Shown piece by piece: positions 1 through 5,057 of a stretch of 5,057 nt of DNA. The first letter of the stretch is position 1, and each line of letters begins with the position of its first letter. Position numbers and translations under genes: made by a program. The stretch is from Lichenicola sp964249915 (GTDB lineage: Bacteria; Pseudomonadota; Alphaproteobacteria; Acetobacterales; Acetobacteraceae): positions 1 through 5,057 of the forward strand of contig CAXUEL010000249.1 of the NCBI GenBank assembly GCA_964249915.1, written 5' to 3'. Under the pieces are notes generated by a model, which did no database searches, had not been told where the DNA came from, and worked only from the letters and a program-made list of their open reading frames with translations.

Positions 1-1561
1 CGGTCAGCAGGTTGTTGAAGTCGTGCGCCAGGCCGCCGGTGAGCTGGCCCACCGCTTCCATCTTCTGGCTCTGCCGCAGCGCCGCCTCTGCCTTCATCAG
101 CGCCTCGGTGCGGGCGTCCACCTGGCGCTCCAGGTCGGCCGCCAGCAGGCCGAGCGCGTGCTCGGCCCGCCGGCGCTGCACCGCCATGCGGGTGCGGTGG
201 GCGACCTCGCGGATCAGGGCGATCTCTTCGGGCAGCCAGTCGCGGGCGGTCGCGTGGTTGAGGTAGAACAGCGCGACCAGGCCGTTCTCCTCGGTCAGCG
301 GCAGGTTGACCACCGCCTGGGCGCCGATCGCCTTGAGCGCGTCCGCGTGGCCGGCGGTGCGCGGGTCGGCGTCCGCATCGGCGAACACCACGGTCTCGCC
401 GCGCTTGAGGTCCTCGATGTAACTGCCGAAGTCGCGGAACCGCAGCACCCCGGCCAGGCTCGCGATGCCGGGCGCGTTCCAGTCGCGCTCGATGCTGATG
501 GTTTCCGTCCCGAGGTCGATGGTGCCGTAGCCGGCCCGGCTGACCTCCAGCGCCTGTCCCAGGATCTCGGCGGCCGCGAAGGCCAGCTTGCCCGGGTCGT
601 CCAGGCTGCGCAGGCGGTCGTCCAGGGCGAGCAGGGCCTGGTTGCGGCCTTCCGCCCGCCGCCGGTCGGTGATGTCGACCGAGGTGCCGGCCAGACAGAT
701 CGGGGTGCCGTCCGGGGCGCGCAGCAGCTGGGCGCGGACCTGCAGCCACGCCACCCTGCCGTCCGGGCGGACCACGCGGTAGGCGATGTCGTAGTCGCTG
801 CCGGTCTCGATGCTGTGCCGCACCGCGTCCTGCATCCCGGGCAGGTCCTCGGGATGCACCGCGCCGCGCAGCTCGTCGTAGGAGAACGAAAGGGCGGGAT
901 CGCGGCCGAAGTTCTCGCGGCAGAGTCGCGAGGTGGTCAGGACCTGCGTCTGCAGGTCGAACTCCCAGATGCCGAGCCGGCCGGCCTCGGTGGCGAAGCG
1001 GAGCCGGGCCTGGCTGTCGGCCTGGGCGCGCAGGCGGTCGCTGAGCTCGGCGGTCAGCGCGGAGTTGCGGCTTTCCAGGCCGGCGAGGCGCTCGCGCTCC
1101 AGCGTCACGTCGACCTGGCTGGCGAAGAAGTAGGCGAGCTGGCCTGCGGCATCGAGCACCGGCGCCAGCAGCAGGCGGTTCCAGAACGGCGTGCCGTCCT
1201 TGCGGTGGTTGCGCAGGTCGATCTCGATCGAGGTGGCCGCGCACACCGCCGCGCGCACCCGCAGCACCGCCTCGGCATCGGTTTCCGGCCCCTGCAGGAA
1301 GCGGCAGTTGCGGCCCAGGATCTCGTGGCGCGCGTAGCCGGTGAGCTGGCAGAACGCGTTGTTGGCGAACACCACCGGGTTGTCGTGCTGGCGCGGGTCG
1401 GTGACGATCATCGGCATGCGGGTCGCCCGCACCGCCGCCACGAACGGGTCGGTGCCGCCGTCGCGCCCGTCCAGCTCGGCGCCGATGCGCAGGAGGTCGG
1501 CGTCGAGCCGGGAGCGCTGCCCAGCCTCGTCCGGCGCCTCGTTGTCCTGGTGGTCGTTCAT
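1..1561 (-). CDS. LOV-PAS-GAF sensor histidine kinase, C-terminus cut off by the window edge
   Basis: Five-prime part (520 complete codons) of a soluble sensor histidine kinase; no membrane segment is visible. Domains in order: a LOV-type PAS domain (about residues 38-152) with the signature GRNCRFLQG, whose Cys86 would form the flavin adduct, plus Asn118, Asn128 (in PFWN) and Gln149 (in ASQVDVT), the usual FMN contacts; a short coiled linker; a second PAS of the PAS_3 type (about 185-300, with HPED at 236-239 and ending DITDRRRAE); a GAF domain (about 320-455); a helical linker; and the start of a HisKA domain, KMEAVGQLTGGLAHDFNN, with His513 as phospho-acceptor. The ATPase domain, and any receiver, lie outside the window. 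The ATG at 1561 is chosen because the sequence after it looks like protein. It lacks a clear Shine-Dalgarno; an in-frame ATG at 1603 would add 14 unremarkable residues. LOV chemistry and blue-light sensing are inferred from family knowledge. Its output is unknown. Confidence 0.93.
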   Translation of the reverse strand, partial: MNDHQDNEAPDEAGQRSRLDADLLRIGAELDGRDGGTDPFVAAVRATRMPMIVTDPRQHDNPVVFANNAFCQLTGYARHEILGRNCRFLQGPETDAEAVLRVRAAVCAATSIEIDLRNHRKDGTPFWNRLLLAPVLDAAGQLAYFFASQVDVTLERERLAGLESRNSALTAELSDRLRAQADSQARLRFATEAGRLGIWEFDLQTQVLTTSRLCRENFGRDPALSFSYDELRGAVHPEDLPGMQDAVRHSIETGSDYDIAYRVVRPDGRVAWLQVRAQLLRAPDGTPICLAGTSVDITDRRRAEGRNQALLALDDRLRSLDDPGKLAFAAAEILGQALEVSRAGYGTIDLGTETISIERDWNAPGIASLAGVLRFRDFGSYIEDLKRGETVVFADADADPRTAGHADALKAIGAQAVVNLPLTEENGLVALFYLNHATARDWLPEEIALIREVAHRTRMAVQRRRAEHALGLLAADLERQVDARTEALMKAEAALRQSQKMEAVGQLTGGLAHDFNNLLT

Positions 1562-1856
1562 GGAGGCGGTCAGCCGGGGAGGCCGGGCCAGCGAACGCGG
1601 CATCCGGGTCCGGACGCCTCCGCCCTGGTCGTTGCGGTGGCGGTCGGCGCGGGAATGGCAGTCATCGCGGCCAGGATAGCCGTCCCGATCCGGCGTGCAA
1701 CTCGCCAGTTCGTTACCAACCCGTAGCAAGCCGACCGTCCCGGCCGGACCGCTGTCCGGTGCCTGCCGGACGGGCGGTTTCGTGTGACTCGTCGGGGCCC
1801 GGTCCGGGGCGGAGCGGTCGCGCCCTGCTCGCCCGCGGGACGCTGGTGGAAGGCGG
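1562..1856. other. Intergenic region between the LOV kinase and the MgtC remnant
   Basis: About 295 bases with no convincing gene. The open frames that cross it on both strands are low-complexity Arg/Pro/Ala-rich translations typical of chance frames in GC-rich DNA. It should hold the promoter of the kinase (minus strand) and the former promoter of the MgtC remnant (plus strand), but neither shows a convincing sigma-70 box. The only clear structure is the nested inverted repeat at 1735-1773, annotated separately. Confidence 0.6.
1735..1773. repeat. Nested inverted repeat in the kinase upstream region
   Basis: A perfect 6-bp stem with a 4-base loop, CCGGAC-CGCT-GTCCGG (1744-1759), is enclosed by a second perfect 6-bp pair, CCGTCC (1735-1740) with GGACGG (1768-1773). 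The structure lies about 175 bases upstream of the kinase start and about 85 bases upstream of the MgtC remnant. No T-run follows on either strand, so a standard terminator is unlikely. It could be a regulator-binding palindrome, a cruciform or RNA structure, or chance in GC-rich sequence. Confidence 0.4.
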
Positions 1857-2023
1857 ATGTCGAGCGTCGCGGATCTGACCGGACAGGGCTGGCAGCGGCC
1901 GGGCGAGCCGGCGCTGGCCTTCGTGCCGTCGGCGCTGGGCGGGCTGGAGCGCGAGGCCGGCAGAAGGCGACGGGCCTGCGCACCACCACCCTGGTCGGCG
2001 TGGCTGACCGCGGTTGTTCACCT
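1857..2023 (+). pseudogene. Decayed 5' fragment of an MgtC/SapB-family membrane protein gene
   Basis: The frame starting at ATG 1857 reads MSSVADLTGQGW, then ALAFVPSALGGLEREA. The reading then continues in another frame from 1961 as QKATGLRTTTLVGV. Joined, these match from memory the N-terminal signature of MgtC/SapB proteins, a hydrophobic helix running into ALIGLERE-RQK-AGLRTHTLVG. Restoring one missing base near 1956-1960 (GCCGG to GCCCGG) would fuse the frames and restore an Arg before QK. A further shift near 2003-2013 would give LFT, resembling the family's next segment (GAALFTLVS). After 2023 the homology stops and repeat copy 1 begins. A purine-rich GGAAGG (1848-1853) still precedes the ATG. 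Intact members are inner-membrane proteins of well over 100 residues linked to magnesium limitation and acid or intracellular survival. Only about 55 codons remain here, and a Pro and a Gly sit inside the first helix, so it is not functional. The assignment rests on remembered family motifs, not a search. Confidence 0.62.
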
Positions 2024-2080
2024 GGCTTCGCTCCAAATGCTCCGGCTTGTTGTTCTCACGAGCATCTTTACCCGACCGGG
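2024..2080. repeat. Dispersed repeat, copy 1 (partial)
   Basis: These 57 bases align without gaps to 4910-4966, with 45 of 57 identical and nearly all differences transitions. The copy lacks the outer left arm (AGAGCATTTTC) of copy 2, and its right-hand arm is degenerate, so the strong hairpin of copy 2 is weakened. It begins directly at the end of the MgtC remnant and ends 7 bases short of the stop codon of the first SDR gene. It is probably one member of a short palindromic intergenic repeat family. Confidence 0.75.
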
Positions 2081-2087
2081 ATCTGCT

Positions 2088-3017
2088 TCAGCGCCCGATC
2101 GTCAGCAGGTCTCCCAGCCCGACGCGGTTCAGCATCTCGACCCTGACGCGGTCGAGCACGGCGTTCACCACCTCCGACCCGTCGTCGGTGGGATCCACGT
2201 GCACCCGGAACGGACGCCTGCCGCGCGGCGCGCCGACGATCGCCACCATCGCCTCGGCGACCGTGCCGGCATCGGCGTCGTCCGGCACGATGCCGGCGAA
2301 CGCCGCCTTCACCTGGTCGCCGAAGCCCGCGTAGGGACCGGCCTCGTACTCCGCCGCCCGGTCGTGGTCGCCGGGCGCGCCGGCGTTGGCGAAATGGTTG
2401 GTCCCCTTGGTGAGCGCGCCGGGGACGAGGATGCTGGTCTCGATGCCCCAGCGCGTCAGCTCGCGCGCATAGGCGACGGCCAGCGCGTCCATGCCGGCCT
2501 TGGCCGCGAAGTACGGACCCAGGTAGGGCGGCGTCCCGCCGGCGGCGCTGCTGCTCGACACCCAGACCAGCAGGCCGCTGCCCTGCCTGCGCATGACCGG
2601 GAGGGCCGCGCGGTTGACCCGCTGCGTGCTGACCACGTTCACGTCGTAGAGCTCGGCCAGCTGCTCCGGCGTGAACGCTTCCAGCGGTCCGAAGCTCATG
2701 TGGCCGGCGTTGTGCACGACGACGTCGAGCCGGCCGGCTTCCGACAGGACCTGCGCCACCGCGGCCTCGGCGGAGGACGACGACGACACGTCCAGCTCGG
2801 CGACGCGCAGGTCGCCGTCCCGCTGCGCGAACTGCCGGTAGCCCTCGGCGACCGCCGCGTTGCGTCCCGACGGGTCGCGCATGGTGGCGTAGACCGTGTG
2901 TCCGGCCCGGGCCAGCGCCTTGGCCGACAGCTCGCCGAAGCCGCTCGACGCCCCGGTGATCATCACCACCTGCTTCGTGTCCGGCTGCTGCCGGGCCGAT
3001 GCTTCCGGCGGGCTCAC
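2088..3017 (-). CDS. Classical short-chain dehydrogenase/reductase (SDR), second gene of the operon
   Basis: A 309-residue NAD(P)(H)-dependent oxidoreductase of the classical SDR superfamily, expected in the cytoplasm. Visible motifs: the Rossmann dinucleotide loop TGASSGFG (21-28); Asp76 (LDV) near the adenine site; HNAG (102-105, the NNAG motif); and a catalytic tetrad of Asn127, Ser156, Tyr169 and Lys173 (YFAAK). Arg47 after the second strand (ATMRDP) suggests a preference for NADP(H). It is longer than the roughly 250-residue norm because of a C-terminal extension of about 50 residues (from about RPFRVHVDPTDDG), as seen in a subgroup of bacterial SDRs of about 300 residues. The start is GTG; its GTGA overlaps the TGA stop of the upstream SDR gene, so translation is probably coupled. 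No strong Shine-Dalgarno precedes it. The substrate cannot be inferred. The stop codon is followed after 7 bases by repeat copy 1. Confidence 0.93.
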   Translation of the reverse strand: MSPPEASARQQPDTKQVVMITGASSGFGELSAKALARAGHTVYATMRDPSGRNAAVAEGYRQFAQRDGDLRVAELDVSSSSSAEAAVAQVLSEAGRLDVVVHNAGHMSFGPLEAFTPEQLAELYDVNVVSTQRVNRAALPVMRRQGSGLLVWVSSSSAAGGTPPYLGPYFAAKAGMDALAVAYARELTRWGIETSILVPGALTKGTNHFANAGAPGDHDRAAEYEAGPYAGFGDQVKAAFAGIVPDDADAGTVAEAMVAIVGAPRGRRPFRVHVDPTDDGSEVVNAVLDRVRVEMLNRVGLGDLLTIGR

Positions 3018-3739
3018 GCGAAGCCGCCGTTGACCCGGACCACCTGGCCGTTCATCCAGCCGCCGTCCCTGCCGGCGAGGAACGCGACCACGCCGGCGAT
3101 GTCGCCGGGCTCGGCGATCCGTCCCAGCGGCGCCATCTTGGCGATCCCTGCGATCTGCTTCTCGTCTTTGCCCTGGAGGAACAGCGGCGTCGACACCGGG
3201 CCGGGGGCGACCGCGTTCACGGTGATGCCGCGCTCGCCGAGCTCGTTCGCCAGCACCTTGACCAGCCCCTCCACCCCCGCCTTGGAGGCGACATAGGCGC
3301 CGTATCCGGGAAAGCCCTTGGCCACCACGCTGCTCGAGAAGACGATGATCCGTCCCCCGTCGGCGACGTGGCTGGCCGCCTGGCTCATCACCAGGAACGC
3401 GCCACGCAGGTTGGTGGCGATGACCTTGTCGAACATCTCCACGTCGCCGTCGCGGATCGGCGAGAGCGGCATGATCCCGGCGCAGTGGACCACCACGCCC
3501 ACGGGCCCGAACGCCGAGGCCGCGTCGAACAGCCGCTTCACCGCCTCCGCGTCCGAGATGTCGGCGCCGGCACTCATGGCGGTGCCGCCCGACGCCTGCA
3601 GGCTGCGCACCAGCTCGTCGGCCTTGTCCGCCGCACCGGCATAATGCACGACCACGGAAAAGCCGTCGGCCGCCAGCCGCTCGGCGATCTCCCTGCCGAT
3701 CCCGCCCGATGCGCCGGTGATGATCGCGGTGCCCGCCAT
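3014..3739 (-). CDS. Classical SDR oxidoreductase, FabG-like, first gene of the operon
   Basis: A 241-residue cytoplasmic SDR of typical length, resembling the 3-oxoacyl-ACP reductase / glucose 1-dehydrogenase type. Motifs: TGASGGIG (8-15) for cofactor binding; Asp60 (ADI); Asn110 (ATNLRG); Ser136; and YVASK with Tyr149 and Lys153, a complete catalytic tetrad. PG and T at 179-184 follow the sixth strand, and the chain ends with the usual C-terminal strand NGQVVRVNGGFA. One oddity is that the NNAG motif is replaced by HCAG (85-88), losing the second Asn, which usually stabilises the central sheet. The ATG at 3739 has an ideal GGAGG six bases upstream. It is the promoter-proximal gene of a two-gene operon, divergent from the AraC-family regulator 72 bp away, which probably controls it. 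A true fatty-acid-synthesis fabG is unlikely: there are no acp or fab neighbours and a dedicated regulator sits alongside. Confidence 0.94.
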   Translation of the reverse strand: MAGTAIITGASGGIGREIAERLAADGFSVVVHYAGAADKADELVRSLQASGGTAMSAGADISDAEAVKRLFDAASAFGPVGVVVHCAGIMPLSPIRDGDVEMFDKVIATNLRGAFLVMSQAASHVADGGRIIVFSSSVVAKGFPGYGAYVASKAGVEGLVKVLANELGERGITVNAVAPGPVSTPLFLQGKDEKQIAGIAKMAPLGRIAEPGDIAGVVAFLAGRDGGWMNGQVVRVNGGFA

Positions 3740-3811
3740 GCTCAGCCTCCGGTTCGGGGCAGGAAAAGCCCTGGCTCCCGGTCAGGCGGCCATGTTAGGC
3801 GGCAGGACGGC
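3740..3811. promoter_or_regulatory. Divergent SDR/araC control region with AGGCGGC direct repeats
   Basis: This 72-bp gap must contain the start signals for both the SDR operon (minus) and the AraC-family gene (plus). It holds two perfect direct repeats of AGGCGGC at 3784-3790 and 3797-3803 (13-bp period), followed by a degenerate third, AGGACGGC (3804-3811), abutting the araC start codon. AraC proteins usually bind direct repeats, though usually spaced near 21 bp, so these are only candidate operator half-sites. The third copy also overlaps the likely araC ribosome-binding site. No convincing -35/-10 pair was found for either direction. Confidence 0.45.
3746..3750 (-). promoter_or_regulatory. 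Ribosome-binding site of the first SDR gene
   Basis: GGAGG on the minus strand lies six bases before the ATG at 3739. This is an optimal Shine-Dalgarno position and fixes the start of the gene. Confidence 0.8.
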
Positions 3812-4759
3812 ATGCGCTTCCAGATTCTCCGGCAAACTGGGATGCCGACCGTGCAGGCTTCCCGACCGGCTGCGCTCCGGCTGGCCGGGGATGGTCGCGA
3901 CGCGCCGGCCGCGGAACGGGCGCAGCGGGTCGCCGCGGTCGTGCCCGGTCTCAGCTGCCTCGTCACCCGCGAGAACATCTCGCGGGACGTGGCGTGGCGC
4001 CTGCACGAGCGGCACCACACCTTCGTCGTGCACCTCGGCGGCGAGATCAGCCGGCTCGAGACCGAGCTGGACGGGTGCGGCACGCTGCACCATCCGCCGA
4101 TGCCGGGAGAGCTCACGGTGGTGCCGTCGGGATCGCGCTACGAGAGCATCGCCGGCGGCGGCGACGTGCGGTATGCGGAGATACAGCTCGACGACCGCAT
4201 GCTGCTCCTGCCCGACCGCCCGGCCGGGATACTGCGCGCACGGGCCGGCCACTACGACGCGCAGCTGCATCGCCAGGTCGGGCGGCTGGCGCGTCTCGCC
4301 GAGGCGGCGGACGACGCGTCCCGCATGGCGCAGGAGCAGGCCGCCTTCGGGCTCCGGCGACATCTGGTCCACGCCTATGCGGTGCCGACGGAGCGGGGGC
4401 AACGCGTCCCCGACGGGCCCAGGCTGTCCCGCACCCAGGCCAGGATGCTCGACGAGCTCATCCGCGACCGGCTCGACCAGACGATGACGCTGCGGCTCCT
4501 GGCCGGATGCGCGCGGATGACGACGCACCAGCTGCTGCCCGCCTTCCGCGCGGCGTTCGGCACGTCGCCCGCCCAGTACGTCATCGAGTGCCGCCTGCGT
4601 CGCGCACGCTGGCTGCTCGCCAGCACGCGGCAGGACATCTCGACCATTGCGTTGTCGACCGGATTCTCCAGCCATTCCCACCTGACCGGAACGTTCACCG
4701 CCCGGTTCGGCATGTCGCCCAGGACGTTCCGCGCCACGAACGGCCATGCGGCGGGGTGA
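3812..4759 (+). CDS. AraC-family transcriptional regulator
   Basis: A 315-residue DNA-binding regulator of the AraC/XylS family. The C-terminal domain (about 225-306) has two helix-turn-helix motifs: the first around TLRLLAGCARMTTHQLLPAF, the second around ISTIALSTGFSSHSHLTGTF, closing with the family signature FGMSPRTFR (299-307). The N-terminal part (about 50-190) is a cupin-like sensing and dimerisation domain with HHTFVVHLGG and PGELTVVPSG, as in AraC proteins often found beside SDR genes. The ATG at 3812 is chosen because AGGA lies four bases upstream; an in-frame ATG at 3842 would drop ten residues. The same frame stays open back to about 2999, but that part is antisense to the SDR gene and is not coding. 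Divergence from the SDR pair suggests it activates that operon in response to a small molecule, which cannot be identified. About 90 bases after its TGA lies a hairpin (4851-4880). Confidence 0.92.
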   Translation: MRFQILRQTGMPTVQASRPAALRLAGDGRDAPAAERAQRVAAVVPGLSCLVTRENISRDVAWRLHERHHTFVVHLGGEISRLETELDGCGTLHHPPMPGELTVVPSGSRYESIAGGGDVRYAEIQLDDRMLLLPDRPAGILRARAGHYDAQLHRQVGRLARLAEAADDASRMAQEQAAFGLRRHLVHAYAVPTERGQRVPDGPRLSRTQARMLDELIRDRLDQTMTLRLLAGCARMTTHQLLPAFRAAFGTSPAQYVIECRLRRARWLLASTRQDISTIALSTGFSSHSHLTGTFTARFGMSPRTFRATNGHAAG

Positions 4760-4850
4760 CACCGCAGCCGGTCCTTCGTTTCGTCGCGCATCCCGACCAG
4801 GCGAGCACACCCGATCCGGCGGTGGTCTCGTGAAGATAGCGACCTGCTCA

Positions 4851-4880
4851 TCCCCGAAATTCACCGGCGAACTTCGGGGA
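4851..4880. terminator. Stem-loop downstream of araC, possible terminator
   Basis: A perfect 8-bp inverted repeat, TCCCCGAA (4851-4858) with TTCGGGGA (4873-4880), is extended inside by a TTC/GAA pair after one mismatch, leaving a 6-base ACCGGC loop. It lies about 90 bases after the AraC stop codon and before the convergent minus-strand gene, where a bidirectional transcription end would be expected. No U-tract follows on either strand, so intrinsic termination is uncertain. Confidence 0.35.
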
Positions 4881-4889
4881 CGGGACACC

Positions 4890-4978
4890 AGAGCATTTTC
4901 CATCCACTCGGATTCGCTTCAAGTGCTCCAGCTTGCTGTCCTGACGGGCATCTTCGCCTGATCGGGTGAAGATGCTCT
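4890..4978. repeat. Dispersed palindromic repeat, copy 2 (fuller copy, 89 bp)
   Basis: The element is bounded by near-perfect inverted ends: AGAGCATTTTC (4890-4900) against GAAGATGCTCT (4968-4978), 10 of 11 complementary. Its inner part (4910-4966) is 45/57 identical to 2024-2080 in the same orientation. The right half folds into a strong hairpin (4948-4975). The right end overlaps the stop codon (4977-4979) of the receiver-domain gene. Size, inverted ends and intergenic location resemble REP/BIME or small MITE-like elements known in alphaproteobacteria; the exact family is not identified. Confidence 0.75.
4948..4975 (-). terminator. Hairpin directly after the receiver-domain gene, possible terminator
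   Basis: GCATCTTCGCCT (4948-4959) pairs with GGGTGAAGATGC (4964-4975) over 12 bp, including two G-T pairs, around a GATC tetraloop. On the minus strand it starts one base after the TAG stop of the receiver gene. It lacks a U-run and is also the right half of repeat copy 2, so it may protect the mRNA 3' end or end transcription, or only mark the repeat. Confidence 0.4.
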
Positions 4979-5057
4979 AGCTCGGACTGGCGATCAGGTC
5001 CCTGATCCGGTTGCCCAGCGCCTGCAGCCCGAACGGCTTGGTCAGCACGTGCATCCC
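4977..5057 (-). CDS. C-terminal end of a response-regulator receiver domain protein, probably a hybrid histidine kinase
   Basis: Only the last 26 codons and a TAG stop are inside the window. They read GMHVLTKPFGLQALGNRIRD and then LIASPS. The T-K-P-F segment is the conserved fifth-strand Lys-Pro of receiver (REC) domains, with the closing helix after it. The protein ends six residues past that helix, so REC is its last domain. A terminal REC with this ending is common in hybrid PAS histidine kinases of alphaproteobacteria, but a stand-alone single-domain response regulator is equally possible from this piece. It is on the same strand as the LOV kinase but about 3.4 kb away, with unrelated genes between. 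Confidence 0.8.
   Translation of the reverse strand, partial: GMHVLTKPFGLQALGNRIRDLIASPS

Noticed and set aside
1673..1700. Possible sigma-70 promoter for the LOV kinase (minus strand, TTGCAC, 16-base spacer, TATCCT)
   Set aside because: Only about 7 of 12 consensus positions match, and such matches are common by chance; not strong enough to annotate.
23..1726. Long plus-strand open frame of 567 codons
   Set aside because: It is antisense to the LOV kinase, whose minus-strand frame carries clear LOV, PAS, GAF and HisKA motifs. The plus-strand translation has no recognisable domain and biased GC-rich composition.
1570..2036. Minus-strand open frames of 107 and 139 codons in the kinase upstream region
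   Set aside because: Low-complexity Arg/Pro/Ala content, no family resemblance, and overlap with the MgtC remnant on the other strand.
1857..3296. Plus-strand open frame of 479 codons as one protein
   Set aside because: Only its first codons resemble a gene (the MgtC remnant). From about 2024 it runs through the repeat and then antisense to the first SDR, with no protein-like motifs.
2999..3811. N-terminal extension of the AraC frame back to 2999
   Set aside because: This part is antisense to the FabG-like SDR and to the divergent gap. A family-normal length and a ribosome-binding site support the start at 3812.
3782..4903. Minus-strand open frame of 373 codons opposite araC
   Set aside because: It lies opposite a gene with clear helix-turn-helix motifs. 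The translation is Arg/Gly/Pro-rich shadow sequence without domains.
4746..4961. Plus-strand open frame of 71 codons after araC
   Set aside because: It overlaps the end of araC, a hairpin and the repeat element, and shows no protein-like motif or ribosome-binding site.
1..5057. CRISPR array, tRNA or rRNA genes, insertion-sequence transposase, phage or toxin-antitoxin system
   Set aside because: No regularly spaced repeats, tRNA-like cloverleaf, transposase motif or small paired genes were seen on either strand.

Overview
The window is very GC-rich (roughly 70% by eye) with dense coding and strong third-position G/C bias. The kinase H-box style (GGLAHDFNNLL), the LOV/PAS/GAF kinase architecture and the short palindromic repeats that begin AGAGCAT point to an alphaproteobacterium, possibly of the Methylobacterium or sphingomonad type. 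That placement is an inference; no rRNA or other marker is present.

Layout, left to right. (1) Bases 1-1561, minus strand: the N-terminal 520 codons of a LOV-PAS-GAF sensor histidine kinase, cut by the window edge just after its phospho-acceptor histidine. All the usual LOV flavin-site residues are present, so it is probably a blue-light receptor. (2) Bases 1562-2087: an intergenic stretch with a nested inverted repeat, then a decayed 5' fragment of an MgtC/SapB-family membrane protein gene on the plus strand (about 1857-2023). The fragment carries at least one frameshift and ends exactly where a dispersed repeat (copy 1, 2024-2080) begins. (3) Bases 2088-3739, minus strand: two classical short-chain dehydrogenase/reductase (SDR) genes whose frames overlap by four bases (GTGA), almost certainly one operon. 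(4) Bases 3812-4759, plus strand: an AraC-family regulator transcribed divergently from the SDR pair across a 72-bp gap. This is the usual arrangement of a local regulator and its target operon. (5) Bases 4760-4976: a hairpin (4851-4880) and a second, fuller copy of the repeat (4890-4978, with near-perfect terminal inverted repeats and an internal 12-bp hairpin). (6) Bases 4977-5057, minus strand: the last 26 codons and stop of a protein ending in a response-regulator receiver domain, probably a hybrid histidine kinase.

The regulator and the two oxidoreductases look like one inducible unit; their substrate cannot be read from sequence. The two repeat copies have the same orientation, and each sits directly 3' of the stop codon of a minus-strand gene. 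Together they bracket the SDR-SDR-araC unit, which lies between two signalling genes. I do not see a clearly new biological system here. The best leads are the LOV kinase, the MgtC remnant abutting a repeat, and the repeat family itself.
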